A stretch of DNA of 64,000 nt from Plumapathes pennacea (lineage: Eukaryota; Cnidaria; Anthozoa; Antipatharia; Myriopathidae): positions 10,054,183 to 10,118,182 of the forward strand of contig OZ038468.1 of the NCBI GenBank assembly GCA_964036295.1, given 5' to 3'. Under the pieces are notes generated by a model that saw nothing but the letters and a program-made list of their open reading frames with translations, made no database searches and was not told the DNA's origin. This document shows, piece after piece, positions 11,122 to 21,873 of this stretch. Made by a program: the position numbers and the translations under genes. How positions within the stretch are numbered: the stretch's first letter is position 1; each line of letters opens with the position of its first letter.

Positions 11122-12540
11122 CTTTCTATTGAGTCAAGATAACCTGGGTACCTGCGCATGCTCACAATGATTGACTTTAGTAGAATTGGGAAGAATTTTC
11201 GCTTATCCAGGGTAGTAGAGTAACAAACCCAGTTACTACCAGAGGCAATTTTACCACACGTCATGTAAACATTGTTCTTCCCATCAAACGCAGTTAATCA
11301 AGAGTTTTCTTGTTCTGCCAAAAGTGTCATAAAGCAAATTAAAGCACTAACCTTTCAATGACTGCGTGCGATCATCTTGAAGTTCCCGGATGTTTCGTGG
11401 CTCAAGAAGCTTGAAGTTCCACTTTTCCCAAGAATGTGGCGGAGGTCTGGTACCTAGAAAACATAGACAGCATGTTAAAAACAAGGAAAGATCACAGCAG
11501 GAAATTCACCTGTTACCAAACTAAAGTCCCCACCCAGGAACTCAATTTCAACTCGAGGAAACCCTTGGAATCACGTCACACCACGCACATGACCATTACT
11601 GTTACAATCAACAAGGGGTACACTACACAAAATATACAGGCCCTTGAAAGAAGATGAAGAAATGTATCCTTTACATTGAGTGTGACAACACAAAGTCGAT
11701 GTGTATAACAGGTGCCTAATTAATACTTTGTAAACAGCGTTCATGACTACATATCTTTTCTGATTTTTAAAAGCTTGCCATTTAAAAACTTTTCAGAAAC
11801 AGTTTCTGACAGACCAATCGTGCTGAAACATGCGATACGCACTCATTTGGATGTGCTCTTTCTTGTGACATGGTTACTTTTTTTCAGTTTCATTAATTTT
11901 TCATAGCTCCGAAATGGCTAATAAGTGCAATAAGATTGAGTTGAAATATCGGATATTTTTTCCTGCGAGCTGAGAGCACATTGTTTGAAGTGGGCGTGAT
12001 CAACATTGTATCCTGCCTGTGACACTGAATAAATGCCTGGCTGCATGTGAGCTGAAAAGCTATCTCATTTCAAAAGTTTCGCATGTCTGTGCTTAGTCTC
12101 CTATACAGTTTCATTCAAAAACAGCACTCATGCACCGAAATTGTGAGGGTAGCTTCATATTATTAGAAAAGGCACCATTTTCGTTTTGTGACAAATGTGC
12201 TATGGCTTATTTGAGAAGTTCTAACAAATCATTTACTTCATTATTTCCAAGGTGCAGCCTTGACGCATAACTGGAGTTATAAATAGAGCATATGATCTCC
12301 ATCCAGTTCCCCACCCAAAAGTCCGTATTTTTTCCAATGCAAGAAACTTCTTCTCTATCCATAAAAGTTACTGAAAGAGATCTTCCACTTCCCCACCTCA
12401 GTTTGGGGAGAAGAAATGTCAAATATAACCTTCGCATCAATTTCTACCATTTTTGATGGTTTTCACATTGATAACATAGCATGAAACTATTGTGTACAAG
12501 TGTATTTGCCAGATGTAACTGTTCTGACCCAGAACTCAGC
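11122..12540. other. intergenic, nothing recognised
   Basis: Scattered short frames on both strands (for example 11436-11657 plus, 12207-12440 minus) without recognisable domains or splice context. Confidence 0.35.
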
Positions 12541-13069
12541 TTAAAGTGCCTATAAGCCTTCAGACGTTACGTTTTTATATGAAAGTAGGAAATGATCTAA
12601 GCAACTTATATTCAAAGAAACTCCGTTCCGAAGCGTTCTTATACTTTTTTCACACGGTTGAACTCAGAATTCCGAAATCTTGACCGAGTGACATGGGAGA
12701 CTGGGTCTGTGACGTCAGAGAAGGCACTGGCATCGCTTTGGCGTCTCTTTACCTTAGTTGTTTTTTTCCCTTGGTTACGTTTTTCTCGACAACACATCTA
12801 TGAGCATAATTCTCATCTCGCCAACTGCAAAATCTGTGTGAAAGTTTTGTTTGACAAGAAACGAATCCCTCCTCTGACGTCATAACCCAGGCTCTCGATC
12901 GAAAAACTTTGCGCGGTCAGATTCAAAATGGCGGTCAAAATCGCATGTTTGCCGGGCGGAAAAATATATAAAAACGCTTCGGAGCGGAGTTTCTTTGGCC
13001 ATAAGTAGTTTAGATTAGTTCCTACTTTCATATAAAAACGTAACGTCTGAAGGCTTATAGGCACTTTAA
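12541..13069. mobile_element. TTAA MITE with ~50-bp TIRs, copy 1
   Basis: TTAA, then an inverted repeat starting AGTGCCTATAAGCCTTCAGA and running ~50 bp, mirrored exactly at the right end before TTAA at 13066-13069. A second copy of the whole 530-bp element lies at 45300-45829 in the same orientation, over 90% identical by eye. It contains TATATAAA near 12964 and a GACGTCA. Open frames inside are a by-product of the repeat. Confidence 0.85.
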
Positions 13070-13531
13070 TTTTCTTCTGCTTGAGATCTGTGGAGCGCTC
13101 CAGGAGCACTTGTGGTTCCATTTGCGTGACGTGATATTGGAGCCGCAAAACGTAACGGCTTTATCTCTAATTACCGGCTTTGGGGTACAAAAATTGCGGC
13201 GAAACAATGTGTAGTCATGATGGTCATAGTTTTAAAGCCTGTTTCTTCATATCTCTTTTTCTAAGCGAGTTACTCAAAATTCATATGAAATTCATACACG
13301 TCCGCTACACGTGACATGCACTGACTAAGAAATACTTTTGAAATGTCATTCTTCTATCGAATTTTGAGATTAGTTGCACATATTGATGAACAGAATGAAA
13401 AATGGAAGCTATCCGCTGTATTCCGTTCATATAATGAACATCTGAATAGTTCAGCTACTTTTCAGACAATCCTAGACAAAATTGTGGTGGGACTGAGCGG
13501 CTCTCAGCTTACAGATTCAATGGTGATGCAT
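13070..13531. other. intergenic, nothing recognised
   Basis: No recognised features between the MITE and the poly-C tract. Confidence 0.35.
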
Positions 13532-13628
13532 CCCCCTCCCCCCCCCCCCCCCCCCCCCCCCAGACAATGTTGGAGACATAAACTTGACAACGCAAACACA
13601 TTGTCTTGGTTCTCCGCTTTCCAACATT
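13532..13628. repeat. poly-C tract and small inverted repeat
   Basis: About 29 C (one T) at 13532-13561, then CAATGTTGGA at ~13564 mirrored by TCCAACATTG ending at ~13628, with a GGAGGGGGG block just beyond. It sits at the broken edge of the polymerase N-terminal half and may be a small foldback insertion there. Translation of the tract as poly-Pro or poly-Gly is not evidence of a gene. Confidence 0.6.
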
Positions 13629-13689
13629 GAGATGGGAGGGGGGAAAGGCCTGTGATTGTCATGTGACAGACCAAATCATGACTGTTGTC

Positions 13690-15475
13690 CCGACATTTTT
13701 GTCTAGGATTGAAAGTTACTTGTTTTGGTTTCATGAGACTTTCATCAAAACAAACAATTGTATATGAAAATCCACATTGAATATGTTCTTGAATGTTTGT
13801 GGTAAAATATTTCTTATCTGATTTTAATTTTGGTGTATCATCTTTATTTTCTTGTTTTTTTTTTTTGTTTTTTTTTTCATTCCAAGTTTTAACAATCTTT
13901 GTTTTGAATCTTTACTCATCGTAGACTCATCGTCTACAATCACTTTGTTGAAAGACTCAAAATCAGCATAAATCACAAAAGGAAGTTTAAACTCCTTATA
14001 ATGGTTCTTAGATTTACAAACTTTTTCATGAGTTGGCATTATAGCTATCAATCCTTCGTTTGAAAAACAAACATTCTTATGTTCTTCAAAATATTCGTCA
14101 TAAAAATGATTAAAGAAATTCCTACAAACATTCACCTTATTTCGATGTTTTGTATATTGACTCTTTAATAATCTCGACAATGAATTTATAACACAATAAT
14201 GTCCTTCGTAAAGTAATAAATCTATTACTTTGTCGTCAGATTCTTCTTTCACTGGTCTCAATGGAAATAATCCTCCTTTCTCTCGTTGACAATCATCATA
14301 CCCCACTATACAAATCTTATATCCTGGATTATTTTTTTTATCAAAAATTGATGGTCCTTTCTTAATATCAACTGGAAAATTAATACCTTCCCAATTGAAA
14401 TTCTTAACTTTCTCTCTCAAGGATGAATCTATTCTATGAGGATTATCTTCCTTTGGATTAAGTGCTCTCAAAATAGACCACTTGAAACATTCGTTATCAT
14501 TGTTTTTTATATTCGTTACTGCCTTCTTATTCATTATTCTTTTTGGAAGTTCTGTGTAAGTTCCTCCAGACATTGGTGTAAATTCATCAACTTTAATAGT
14601 CAAATATTCAACCCTCTCAAAAACCCAACCAGATCCTAATGAACAAATTCCTCTGACTTTTCCAACAAAAATTGTGACATTTTCTTGTAAAACTCTTCAA
14701 TATCAGTACTTTCATAAATCTCTCCTATTTGACTTCTATGATGATAAATTGACTCTTCCTTAAACTCGCCTTTACTAAACCTCTTATAAACACATGACAA
14801 CACGAACTGAACCTTGAACGGTTTCTGGAATTATCGGATTTTTTCCAATATCCTTTGTTTATTTCTGCTAAAAAATGTTGGAATATCCATTCGTTCTTGA
14901 CCTTTAATCCTGATGTTTTTAATTTTTCCTCTAAGAAACTCTTCTACCTCTGGCTCTGGTTGTTTTTCTTGATTGTTCAGTTTTGGTAGAGATATGGCTT
15001 CTTCATCTCTTTTAATAAAACTTAATAATTTCTTTGCACTATCCCTAATTCTGCCTTCTGGCATTAATCTAATAAGCCCTTCACCAACTCTTCTTAAATT
15101 CTTTACAAACCAATCCAACCAACTTTCTTCTTTTCTTGGAAGAGGGATTGGTTTTTCACTAGGCTTAGGGAAAAAGGTTCTCGGGGCTGGAACGGGTTTC
15201 TCAATCCTTTTTGGAAAAACAGTTCTCGGAGCTGGAACAGGTTTTTCAATAACTTCTTTCTAGTTCGCCTGAGCTTTCAAAATCGCCTCCTCAAGCTCTG
15301 ACTTTTTCATTTTCCACCTCCCTCTAATGTCTAATTTCTTCGCTTTGCCCTTTCTTAATTCGTCTAGAGTCGGCATCTTTCTTTGTTTTCTTAATCTCTT
15401 TAATCCATTATTATTCAAAATTAATTTTTCATTACGACGGGGGTTTCCCATTTTTGTGGTTACGTCACACTTCAT
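13690..15475 (-). pseudogene. family B DNA polymerase, N-terminal half (decayed, inverted)
   Basis: Reads on the minus strand from ATG at 15475. Order: a SAP-like basic helix module (motif MPTLDEL, then RGRWKMKKSELEEAI, residues ~40-70); two to three proline-rich KPVPAPR-type repeats (15150-15245); a helical segment; then a block carrying CFKWSILRALNP and, at ~13946-13978, the exonuclease motif YADFESF (Exo I). Family knowledge: this is the N-terminal layout of PolB from Polinton/adintovirus-like elements of cnidarians. Lesions are a TAG at 15260, a TAA at 14831, and frameshifts near 14640 and in the poly-T/A tract near 13855. The frame is lost around 13690, before Exo II/III. The C-terminal half starts at 15557 on the opposite strand, so about 1 kb of coding DNA is missing and this half has been inverted. 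Confidence 0.8.
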
Positions 15476-15520
15476 TTTAAAAATGAAGTGTGCTAGCAAA
15501 AGGTGGGTTGGGGTGAGGTG
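15353..15520 (-). repeat. element terminal repeat, left copy
   Basis: About 168 bp, nearly identical (roughly three to four differences seen) to 27425-27591. It contains a palindrome CACTTCATTTT/AAAATGAAGTG around the ATG and encodes the first ~45 codons of the polymerase. Both copies now read on the minus strand. In an intact element they would be expected in inverted orientation, one at each end. Confidence 0.75.
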
Positions 15521-15556
15521 GGGTGGTGGTTCAAAACTTTTTAAAGATTAAGAGAA

Positions 15557-16287
15557 AAAGAGTTACCTCCCATTGAGATGTTTTATTCAATATTAAGTGA
15601 AAAGGATATTTCAAATAGTGATTATGAACATGCACAAAAAGTTTGGGAAACTTTCAATATGAAAAATTTTAGAGAGTATCACGATCTTCATTTATGAACT
15701 AATGTTTTACTTCTAGCTGATGTTTTTGAAAAATTCCGAAGTGTTTCTATTAAATCTTATGGACTTGATCCTGCTCACTATTACACATCACCCGGTTTGA
15801 CTTGGGATGCATTTTTCAAGATGAGTGGAGCTGAGCCAGAGTTATTAAAAGATTATGATATGTTTATAATGTTTGAGAGAGAAATAAGAGGTGGAGTATC
15901 AATGATTACGGGGAGATATTCGAAGGCGAATAACAAGTACATGAAGAATTATGACAAAAAGTTAAAAAACACATTTATTAAATATTTGGATGCAAATAAT
16001 CTTTATGGATTAGCCATGTCAAAAAAGATGCCTTATTCAAATTTTGAGTGGGTATCACATGATATTGTCGATGAGATGAACAATATTATTCAAAAGAGTG
16101 GAGGGAAGTTGAAGAAAATTCCACCATCAATTCTTGAGGTTGATTTGGAATACCCAAAAGAGTTACACGATCTTCATAATGATTATCCATTAGCACCAGA
16201 GAGAAGAAAAATAAACAAAGTTGAAAAATTAGTTTCTGTTTTTTTATGACAAAGAGAAATACGTGCTTCATCCGAGTTATTGGAATA
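15557..16287 (+). pseudogene. family B DNA polymerase, C-terminal half, part 1
   Basis: Picks up in the middle of the polymerase with a segment starting ELPP. It runs through a conserved LLLADVFE block (~15704-15735) to the palm motif A, DANNLYGLAM (15989-16018), where the first Asp binds catalytic metal. An in-frame TGA at 15695-15697 and a frameshift at 16245-16275 interrupt it. It ends at the exact insertion point of a Helitron-like element (16287/16288) and resumes at 17526. It encoded the core of a replicative polymerase, probably protein-primed by family. It is inactive as it stands. Confidence 0.85.
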
Positions 16288-17525
16288 CTAGAAATACGAT
16301 AATCGCAGATACCCCCTCACTCTGTCATTGATGGGACTTTTACTTTGGTAACTCCCAACAAGAGTAGCCTTTGTTTTACCGAAATGTTGACTCAATCTTT
16401 TCTTCGAACTCAAGTGCAACACGCAAAGGAAGGAGAAAAAGAATGGTGTGTGTTATACTTTTGCGTTGAAAAAAGAATCGATTGCGTGACGAAGTACGTA
16501 TTTCCCACGGTCGGCACGTCAAATTAATTCATACAGTCTGTAGTACGGGAAAAAAGGAACACTGATTTTCCAATTTTGAATGCATAGGCAGTACAATTAA
16601 ATAGGCTTCCTGTGCGATTTGTTTTTACTCTAGACTGCATGCACCTGACTCATGCAGGAATGCATATTTAATGAGCTCGAATTGTTTTATATGTTAACCC
16701 ACTCAAAACAGCATGATTTCTCCCAGAATCAAAGCAAAACTTGAACAGCTCACTGCAATCACCGTGTGTCAGAATACAGAAAAATAAGACATTGACTAAA
16801 TCATTCAAGACTACAAGTTCCGATTGCTCTGAGCGAATACGGTAGCCGAAACTGGCGACAGAAGCGTAGTAAAACAATACTTCGAGGAAAAATGATCAGC
16901 ATACAGATTTTAATACATTCTTGAAGTGATCGAGTTTATACAAGCTATACGGGATAGAATATATTTGTCACGGTGATTGTTCGATTTCCACTGACCGACC
17001 TTTGTTGCTTGTCCTTTCTAAACAAGTATCTGAGTTTAACACAAAACGGCGTCTGAAGCTCCCGATTTGCTTTCAAGCGCTGTTCCCTTTGCGAAGCCGT
17101 TTCTTCGGCACGCTTCCCGTTCATGATGCTGTCCGTTATAACATATTTGTCGTCTTTTCTCTAGACGGATTTGGCGCTTCATGATTTCGCTTCATGATTT
17201 CGCCTTGCCCGTGCCCGTGCCTGTTTCCTTCTCTTTTGAAGATGAGCTTCGCGAGACTGTTGTGTTTCAAGTTTTCCACTTTTCCATTTTCGTAAACACA
17301 GCTACGATATACTATATCTAATTTCTCTTGCCACACGTGATCGATCCGGCCTTTGTTATTGGTTCTGCAGCGACGCGATAGGAACTGGGGACGAGGTCGC
17401 ACGAGAGACTGACAGACTGACAGACGAACATTAGATTTCGAGATGGCGACCCGCTTGGATTCTCCGATAAGGCGATAATACTACTGCATTAGCGTCGTGA
17501 GTATTTCCCTCACTTCGTTCGGGGA
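16288..17525 (-). mobile_element. Helitron-like element, copy A, inserted in PolB
   Basis: 1238 bp. On the minus strand it begins TCCCCGAACGAAG (17525 downward) and ends TTATCGTATTTCTAG at 16288, with a small CAGA/TCTG stem ~15 bp before the end. The host bases are A on one side and T on the other, with no target duplication: the three Helitron hallmarks (5'-TC, CTRR-3', A^T insertion). Removing it returns the flanking polymerase codons to one frame at the junction. On its own sense strand (near 17060-17110) it keeps QREQRLKANRELQ, a unit of the 23-residue repeat found at the N-terminus of animal Helitron proteins. No helicase or Rep domain, so non-autonomous. Confidence 0.85.
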
Positions 17526-18454
17526 TTATGTGAACATGGGTTTGAAGATCAAAAAGGTTCACAGAATGATCACCTTTGATGAAAAAGATTTCATGAAAGA
17601 TTACATCTCATTTAATATGAAGATGAGAATGAATGGGAAGACGAAGTTTGAGAAAAAGTTTTATAAACTTATGAATAATTCTCTCTTTGGAAAAACGATG
17701 AATATTAGAAATAGAGTAAACATTAAACTTACGACTAATGAATCACATTTTTCTGGATTAGTCGAAAAGTCGAATTATCGTGGAAGGAAAGTGTTTAGTG
17801 AAAACTTGGTTGCTGTTCACATGGGGAAAACTAAGACTTATTACAACAAGCCAATTTACCTTGGGATGGCCATTCTTGATCTTAGTAAATTGATCATGTA
17901 TGATTTTCACTACGGTTACATCAAGAAAAAATACGGTGACAAAGCAAGGCTTCTCTTCACCGACACAGATTCTCTGACTTACGAAATCGAAACAGAGGAT
18001 TTTTATAAAGATATTACTCCTGACGTGAAAACACATTTCAACACTAGTGAGATCTCAAAAGATCATCCAAATGGCATTCCATCTGGTTTGAATAAAAAAT
18101 GTCCTTGGAATGTTCAAAGACGAAACAAATGGTGTTGAGATTTCTGAGTTTGTTGGTTTGAGAGCAAAGTTGTATGGAATAGGTTTTGAGTCATCAAAAG
18201 ACGATATCAAATGTAAAGGAATTAATAAGGAAATAGTCAAGAAAACGATTGGAATGGATCATATGAGAGAAGTGCTATTTTCGAAAAAACAGCAAATGAG
18301 AGAGATGGGGAGAATACGTTCTTATTGCCATAATCTTTTTTCTCAAAGAGCTAACAAAAATGCACTTTCTGCTGATGATGATAAAAGATACATATTACCA
18401 AATGGGACAGACACTTTAGCTCTTGGCCATTATAAAATTACGAGTGCTGCTTAG
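17526..18454 (+). pseudogene. family B DNA polymerase, C-terminal half, part 2
   Basis: Resumes directly after the Helitron. It contains the palm/fingers block KFYKLMNNSLFGKT (17653-17694) and the catalytic motif C, FTDTDS (17955-17972), whose two aspartates bind metal. After a frameshift in an A-run near 18100-18115 it runs through FVGLRAKLYG to a C-terminus LALGHYKITSAA and stop at 18452-18454. Length and end fit a complete C-terminus of the family. It is convergent with the minus-strand gene end at 18498. Confidence 0.85.
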
Positions 18455-18497
18455 TGATGAAGGTTATTTAGAATCTCTTATCAAAAGTAATATGAGA

Positions 18498-18610
18498 TTA
18501 TTGTTTTAAGACAAATTTTGGTGGTAATTCTGTATCTTCTGGAATGATTTGTAATTCTTCTCTGGCAAGTCCTCTTTTTGGTCCATCGTATAATGTGTGA
18601 GTCAATTCCA
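18498..18610 (-). pseudogene. C-terminus of an unknown element gene
   Basis: The minus strand reads ELTHTLYDGPKRGLAREE and on to a stop at 18498-18500, 37 codons of good coding character, 44 bp from the polymerase stop (tail to tail). The upstream part is cut off by the poly-C/poly-G MITE at 18611. Continuing on the far side of the MITE the frame is open only briefly, so the gene is truncated or overlaps the plus-strand gene at 19404. Family not recognised. Confidence 0.45.
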
Positions 18611-19400
18611 ACTGCGATCATCCCGCCCCCCCCCCCCCCCCCCCCCCGGGCTTACCCCAGGCATTTGACTCAAAACCAGGCCCGCCCCCCCGGGGCATTT
18701 GACCTTCGGCAAAATGTTGGTCAGCAGTTGCAAGCTAGAGGATTTTGTAATTCTCAAGTTCCAAGTCGCTCGCAAGCACGCATTTGATATTATTAACGAA
18801 GGATTTTAAGATCGTGTAGCTTGCAGGGTGTTAATTCTTAGTATCCCTTTGAATTTAGGTTTCCTTTTTCACAATTATCCGTTTACATGGAAACGATCAA
18901 ATCCGGTGATAAAAATGCATCGATTTGAATTCACAACGCTGTAGATTTCATTGTTTTGTTCTGTGGAGCATATCCACTCAACTGCGTATATGAGAACCAC
19001 ACATTTGGTATAGTAGTATTAACCGTGTATGGTATGTCTTTTTGCACAAAATACGCACGTTTTCTACGTTTATTTCTTTGTGTGTCCATAGTTTTGGGAT
19101 GCTTCAAAAAACATGTTCGTGTGGATTAAAGAACCTTCGCTAAATAGCCACTCAGTCTGGCAGAGCTATATAAAAGTATCAAAGAATACTTTGTCTTTGT
19201 TTTGTTATAGCGTATTTGTTGGCTTTTGATATTGGCCACTTAAAATTTGAAACATAGGTGTGGCGGCCTTCTGTCACGATGAATACTTCTGTCGCGTTTT
19301 AATTTGAACTAATGGAAAATCCCTCGTTTGGAGAATGGGAAATTCGACACTTTAGAGCCTGACCAGCCGGGGGGGGGGGGGGGGGGGGAATGATCGCAGT
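18611..19400. mobile_element. MITE with ACTGCGATCAT TIRs and poly-C/poly-G ends
   Basis: Left end ACTGCGATCAT then CCCGCCCC...; right end ...GGGG, AATGATCGCAGT, its reverse complement. The C-run is at ~18621-18647 and the G-run at ~19370-19388. Interior ~700 bp, no coding signal; a second C-rich patch lies near 18684. It separates two coding fragments of the PolB element. No clear target duplication was found. Confidence 0.65.
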
Positions 19401-19403
19401 ACG

Positions 19404-19580
19404 TTTCATAATCCAGAATCTGATGGAACGGATTTACTTTTCAAAACGTTTGGTTCTGGAATTTATAATAATGAAAAGAAAACTATTTGTGAAATTTTAA
19501 AAAATGAGAAACACTGAAGAATTTGTTTTTCTCATCGTCATCCATTTTCATATCATGTTGAAATTCCACAAACAACTTAA
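19404..19580 (+). pseudogene. small element gene A (fragment)
   Basis: Frame open from the MITE edge to TAA at 19578-19580 with one internal TGA (19515-19517). It reads NPESDGTDLLFKTFGSG and later FSHRHPFSYHVEIPQ. The N-terminus was probably lost at the MITE. It is the first of a run of plus-strand genes with 20-40-bp spacers ending at 24821. Function unknown. Confidence 0.45.
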
Positions 19581-19603
19581 GATTTCGTTTTTCTCAAATA
19601 AAA

Positions 19604-19981
19604 ATGGAAACTGTGAATGATTATGTTAATCTTGAAGATAACCAGACAAAAGAAGAACAAAAGCCGAAACCAAAAAGAAAACCAAAAGAAAGAACATGAA
19701 ATAGAGAGGTACAAAGTGAAATATCTAGAAAAAGAGATATTCTTGCATCAGTCGCCATGTTGGATGGTTTGGAAAAATATGTTGGGGAGAACATAAGTGT
19801 TGTTGATATTAGAAAGATGAAGGATTCTGATTTAGAATGAAAAAGTCTTATTAATTTATTGAAGACAAAGCAGATACCAATAAAGGATTTGAATGGGCTT
19901 ATAATAGAAAATAGTCACACTTATAACTTAACAGGAGTTGCTATGACATTTTTTAGTTTTACAATTGGATTATTAACATAA
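19604..19981 (+). pseudogene. element gene B, small membrane-anchored protein
   Basis: ATG at 19604, 125 codons, stop 19979-19981. Two in-frame TGAs (19697, 19838). The N-terminus is Lys/Pro-rich (KPKPKRKPKER), the middle helical (LEKYVGENISVVDIRKMKD), and the C-terminus hydrophobic (GVAMTFFSFTIGLL), likely a tail anchor. Starts 23 bp after gene A and ends 30 bp before gene C. No assigned function. Confidence 0.55.
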
Positions 19982-20011
19982 AGAATTACTATTAACATTC
20001 TAAATAAAAGA

Positions 20012-20433
20012 ATGGCAATAATTTTAACGACTGCTATTGGGGCTATATTAAATGCAGGAACATTTATTGGAGGTAGTTATTTAGCAAAATTTCTGTCAGG
20101 AAGAGACCAAGACAAAGAAAGAGAAAGACATGATTTGGCGATGGAAAAATATGAAAAAGATTACAACAATATTGGAAAGAAAAAATTGGAAAAATAGAAC
20201 TTTCGCGAGAACAATGAGAAAAAGATAAATCCGTCGCTTCCTATAATTTCCGAAGCACAGACGAAGCGTTGAAAGCTTATTCTGAAGCACATCCAGATGA
20301 ATCAGTTGGAAATTTAAAAGAACCTAATTTCAACGATTATTATTCTCCAAGCAAAGACCAAAAGAATGGAGAGATGATATTTACGGGATTGACTGTAGCT
20401 GGTTTAGCATATGGTGTCTCAAAAATTTATTGA
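20012..20433 (+). pseudogene. element gene C, N-terminal membrane segment
   Basis: ATG 20012. Opens with a glycine/alanine-rich hydrophobic stretch (residues ~2-28), then a charged helix with RHDLAMEKYEKD. A one-base slip in the A-run near 20180 moves the frame, and a TGA sits at 20215-20217. The rest reads to TGA 20431-20433 and includes DEALKAYSEAHPDE and FNDYYSPSKDQKNGE. I recall this pattern (hydrophobic start, RHDLAMEK, then an FYxPSxxQKNGE motif near the end) from uncharacterised proteins that accompany cnidarian PolB elements. Role unknown; possibly a virion membrane protein by context. Confidence 0.6.
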
Positions 20434-20459
20434 CTTAATGTTTTCATAATCATACAAAA

Positions 20460-21840
20460 ATGGCAGACGAAGAAATTCCGTTAAATCCTATGGGTGGAGA
20501 TTACGATGGTGATCATGACGGAGATGAACACAATAGAGGTGGAGATGAAGAAACAGGCTTTGGTGGTCATAGCGTCCATGACAACGACAGGTTCGACCCA
20601 GACGATTATCATAGTGAAGAAGAAAGAAATAATGCAAATAAAGCTATGTCAATTTTGCAAGATTTTAGTTTGAAAACACCTACAGGTCTTAGACACTCGA
20701 TTGTTGACAACGAACCTTGCGTTACTGAATATGCAGAAAATAAAGGTTGGTACAAGGTAATAAAGGTTGGAATAGATAGTTTCGTCCTCAAACCGGTAAA
20801 CTTAGGTGAAGGTTCTGCTTCTTCCAAAGTGTACGAGCTTCTTGGTTTGGAAAATAAAAATAAAATAAGTGACGCCATTGACTCTAAGTTAAGAGAAAAG
20901 GAATAAGTAGAGGAATTCATAAAGAGAGTACGAATCGGTGGAGTACAACTAGATAAAATTCTTTATGGTAAAGACGAATTTAACCGAATTTGGGTAAAAA
21001 GTAAAATGAGGTCAAATGCAGCAAAGTTTTGTAAGTGAAAATGGAGAATTAACTCCTGAGAAAAAAGGTAAACCAAGCCAGAAAGAATTACTTGAATTTT
21101 TAGGAAAATCAATAGGAGATCAAGATCAAGAATTAGACAAAAACAAAGAAAAAATAAGCAGTTTGAAAAAGGAACTAAAAGAGGAAAAAGAAAATAATGA
21201 CAAGTTGAACAGAACAATCAAGAAATTGAAAGACAATAACGAATCATTGAAAAATCGTGTTTCAAGAAGAGACGATTCGATTAAGTCTCCTGAGAATGAG
21301 TTGAAAAAGTCAACCTCACCTGAAGAAAGAAAAAATTTAGAAGAAGAAAGAGAGAGGCAAAAGGCAGAGGTGGTCAGGGCAAGGAAAAAAAGCGAAGTGG
21401 TCATAAAAGAAAACAAAGAAAGAATCAAATAATTAAGAGCAGAAATAAACAATAATCCAGAAGATAGAGAAAGGATTGAGGAACAAATAAACGAATTAGA
21501 GCAAGAAAACGAAAAATTAGGAGAAAATGAACAAATTTTTGAAAGACTATCTCTCACGGAAAAAGTTAAATATATCTTCAAAAAGTATGGCTTGTAAGTA
21601 GTTGGCATCTTAGCAGCCGTAGGAACTATCATTGGTGTTGTCGTATCAAATCTCAAGGCAGGTTTGCCTAAGGTGGCAAAAGGTGTTGGAGATGGTTTCA
21701 AAGAGATTGGAAAAAAGTTGGCTGGAATTCTTCCTGGAATGGTTGGAGCGATAGTTAGTTTCTTGTTTAAAACTGCTGGGGAGGCTATCGGTTTTCTCTC
21801 TAAACATGCTTTGTTACTAATTCTTCTCATTTGTCATTGA
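20460..21840 (+). pseudogene. element gene D, large coiled-coil membrane protein
   Basis: ATG 20460. Acidic Gly/Asp N-terminus (GDYDGDHDGDEHN), then a folded-looking region with IGGVQLDKILYG (after the TAA at 20904). There is a slip near 21025, then GELTPEKKGKPS and a coiled coil of ~150 residues rich in Lys/Glu. A conserved-looking LSLTEKVKYIFKKYGL block follows, then two Gly-rich membrane segments and a final hydrophobic helix before TGA 21838-21840. Further in-frame TAAs at 21430 and 21595. About 460 codons in all. By recall, the same coiled coil / TEKxKxIFKKYG / glycine-zipper order recurs next to PolB in cnidarian elements. No catalytic motif. Confidence 0.6.
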
Positions 21841-21873
21841 ACAATTTAAGAATAAGAAAAAATAATTGCAAAT

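Noticed and set aside
12813..13148. 111-codon minus-strand frame, with a similar one at 45558-45857
   Set aside because: Both are shadows of the two copies of the TTAA MITE; similarity follows from repeat identity, not protein constraint.
13504..13734. Minus-strand frame with a poly-glycine run and plus-strand frame with a poly-proline run
   Set aside because: Both are translations of the C/G homopolymer. Only the right part of the minus frame, before ~13690, belongs to the polymerase remnant.
18578..18787. Plus-strand frame with a proline run
   Set aside because: Produced by the C-tract at the end of the MITE; it crosses the MITE boundary.
15695..20217. Alternative genetic code (TGA read as an amino acid) in the element
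   Set aside because: TAA, TAG and frameshifts also interrupt the same genes, and normal TGG codons are used, so simple decay explains the stops.
21126..21830. 234-codon minus-strand frame, the second longest in the window
   Set aside because: Ser/Phe/Leu-rich antisense of the lysine/glutamate-rich coiled coil in gene D; the plus-strand frame carries the recognisable motifs.
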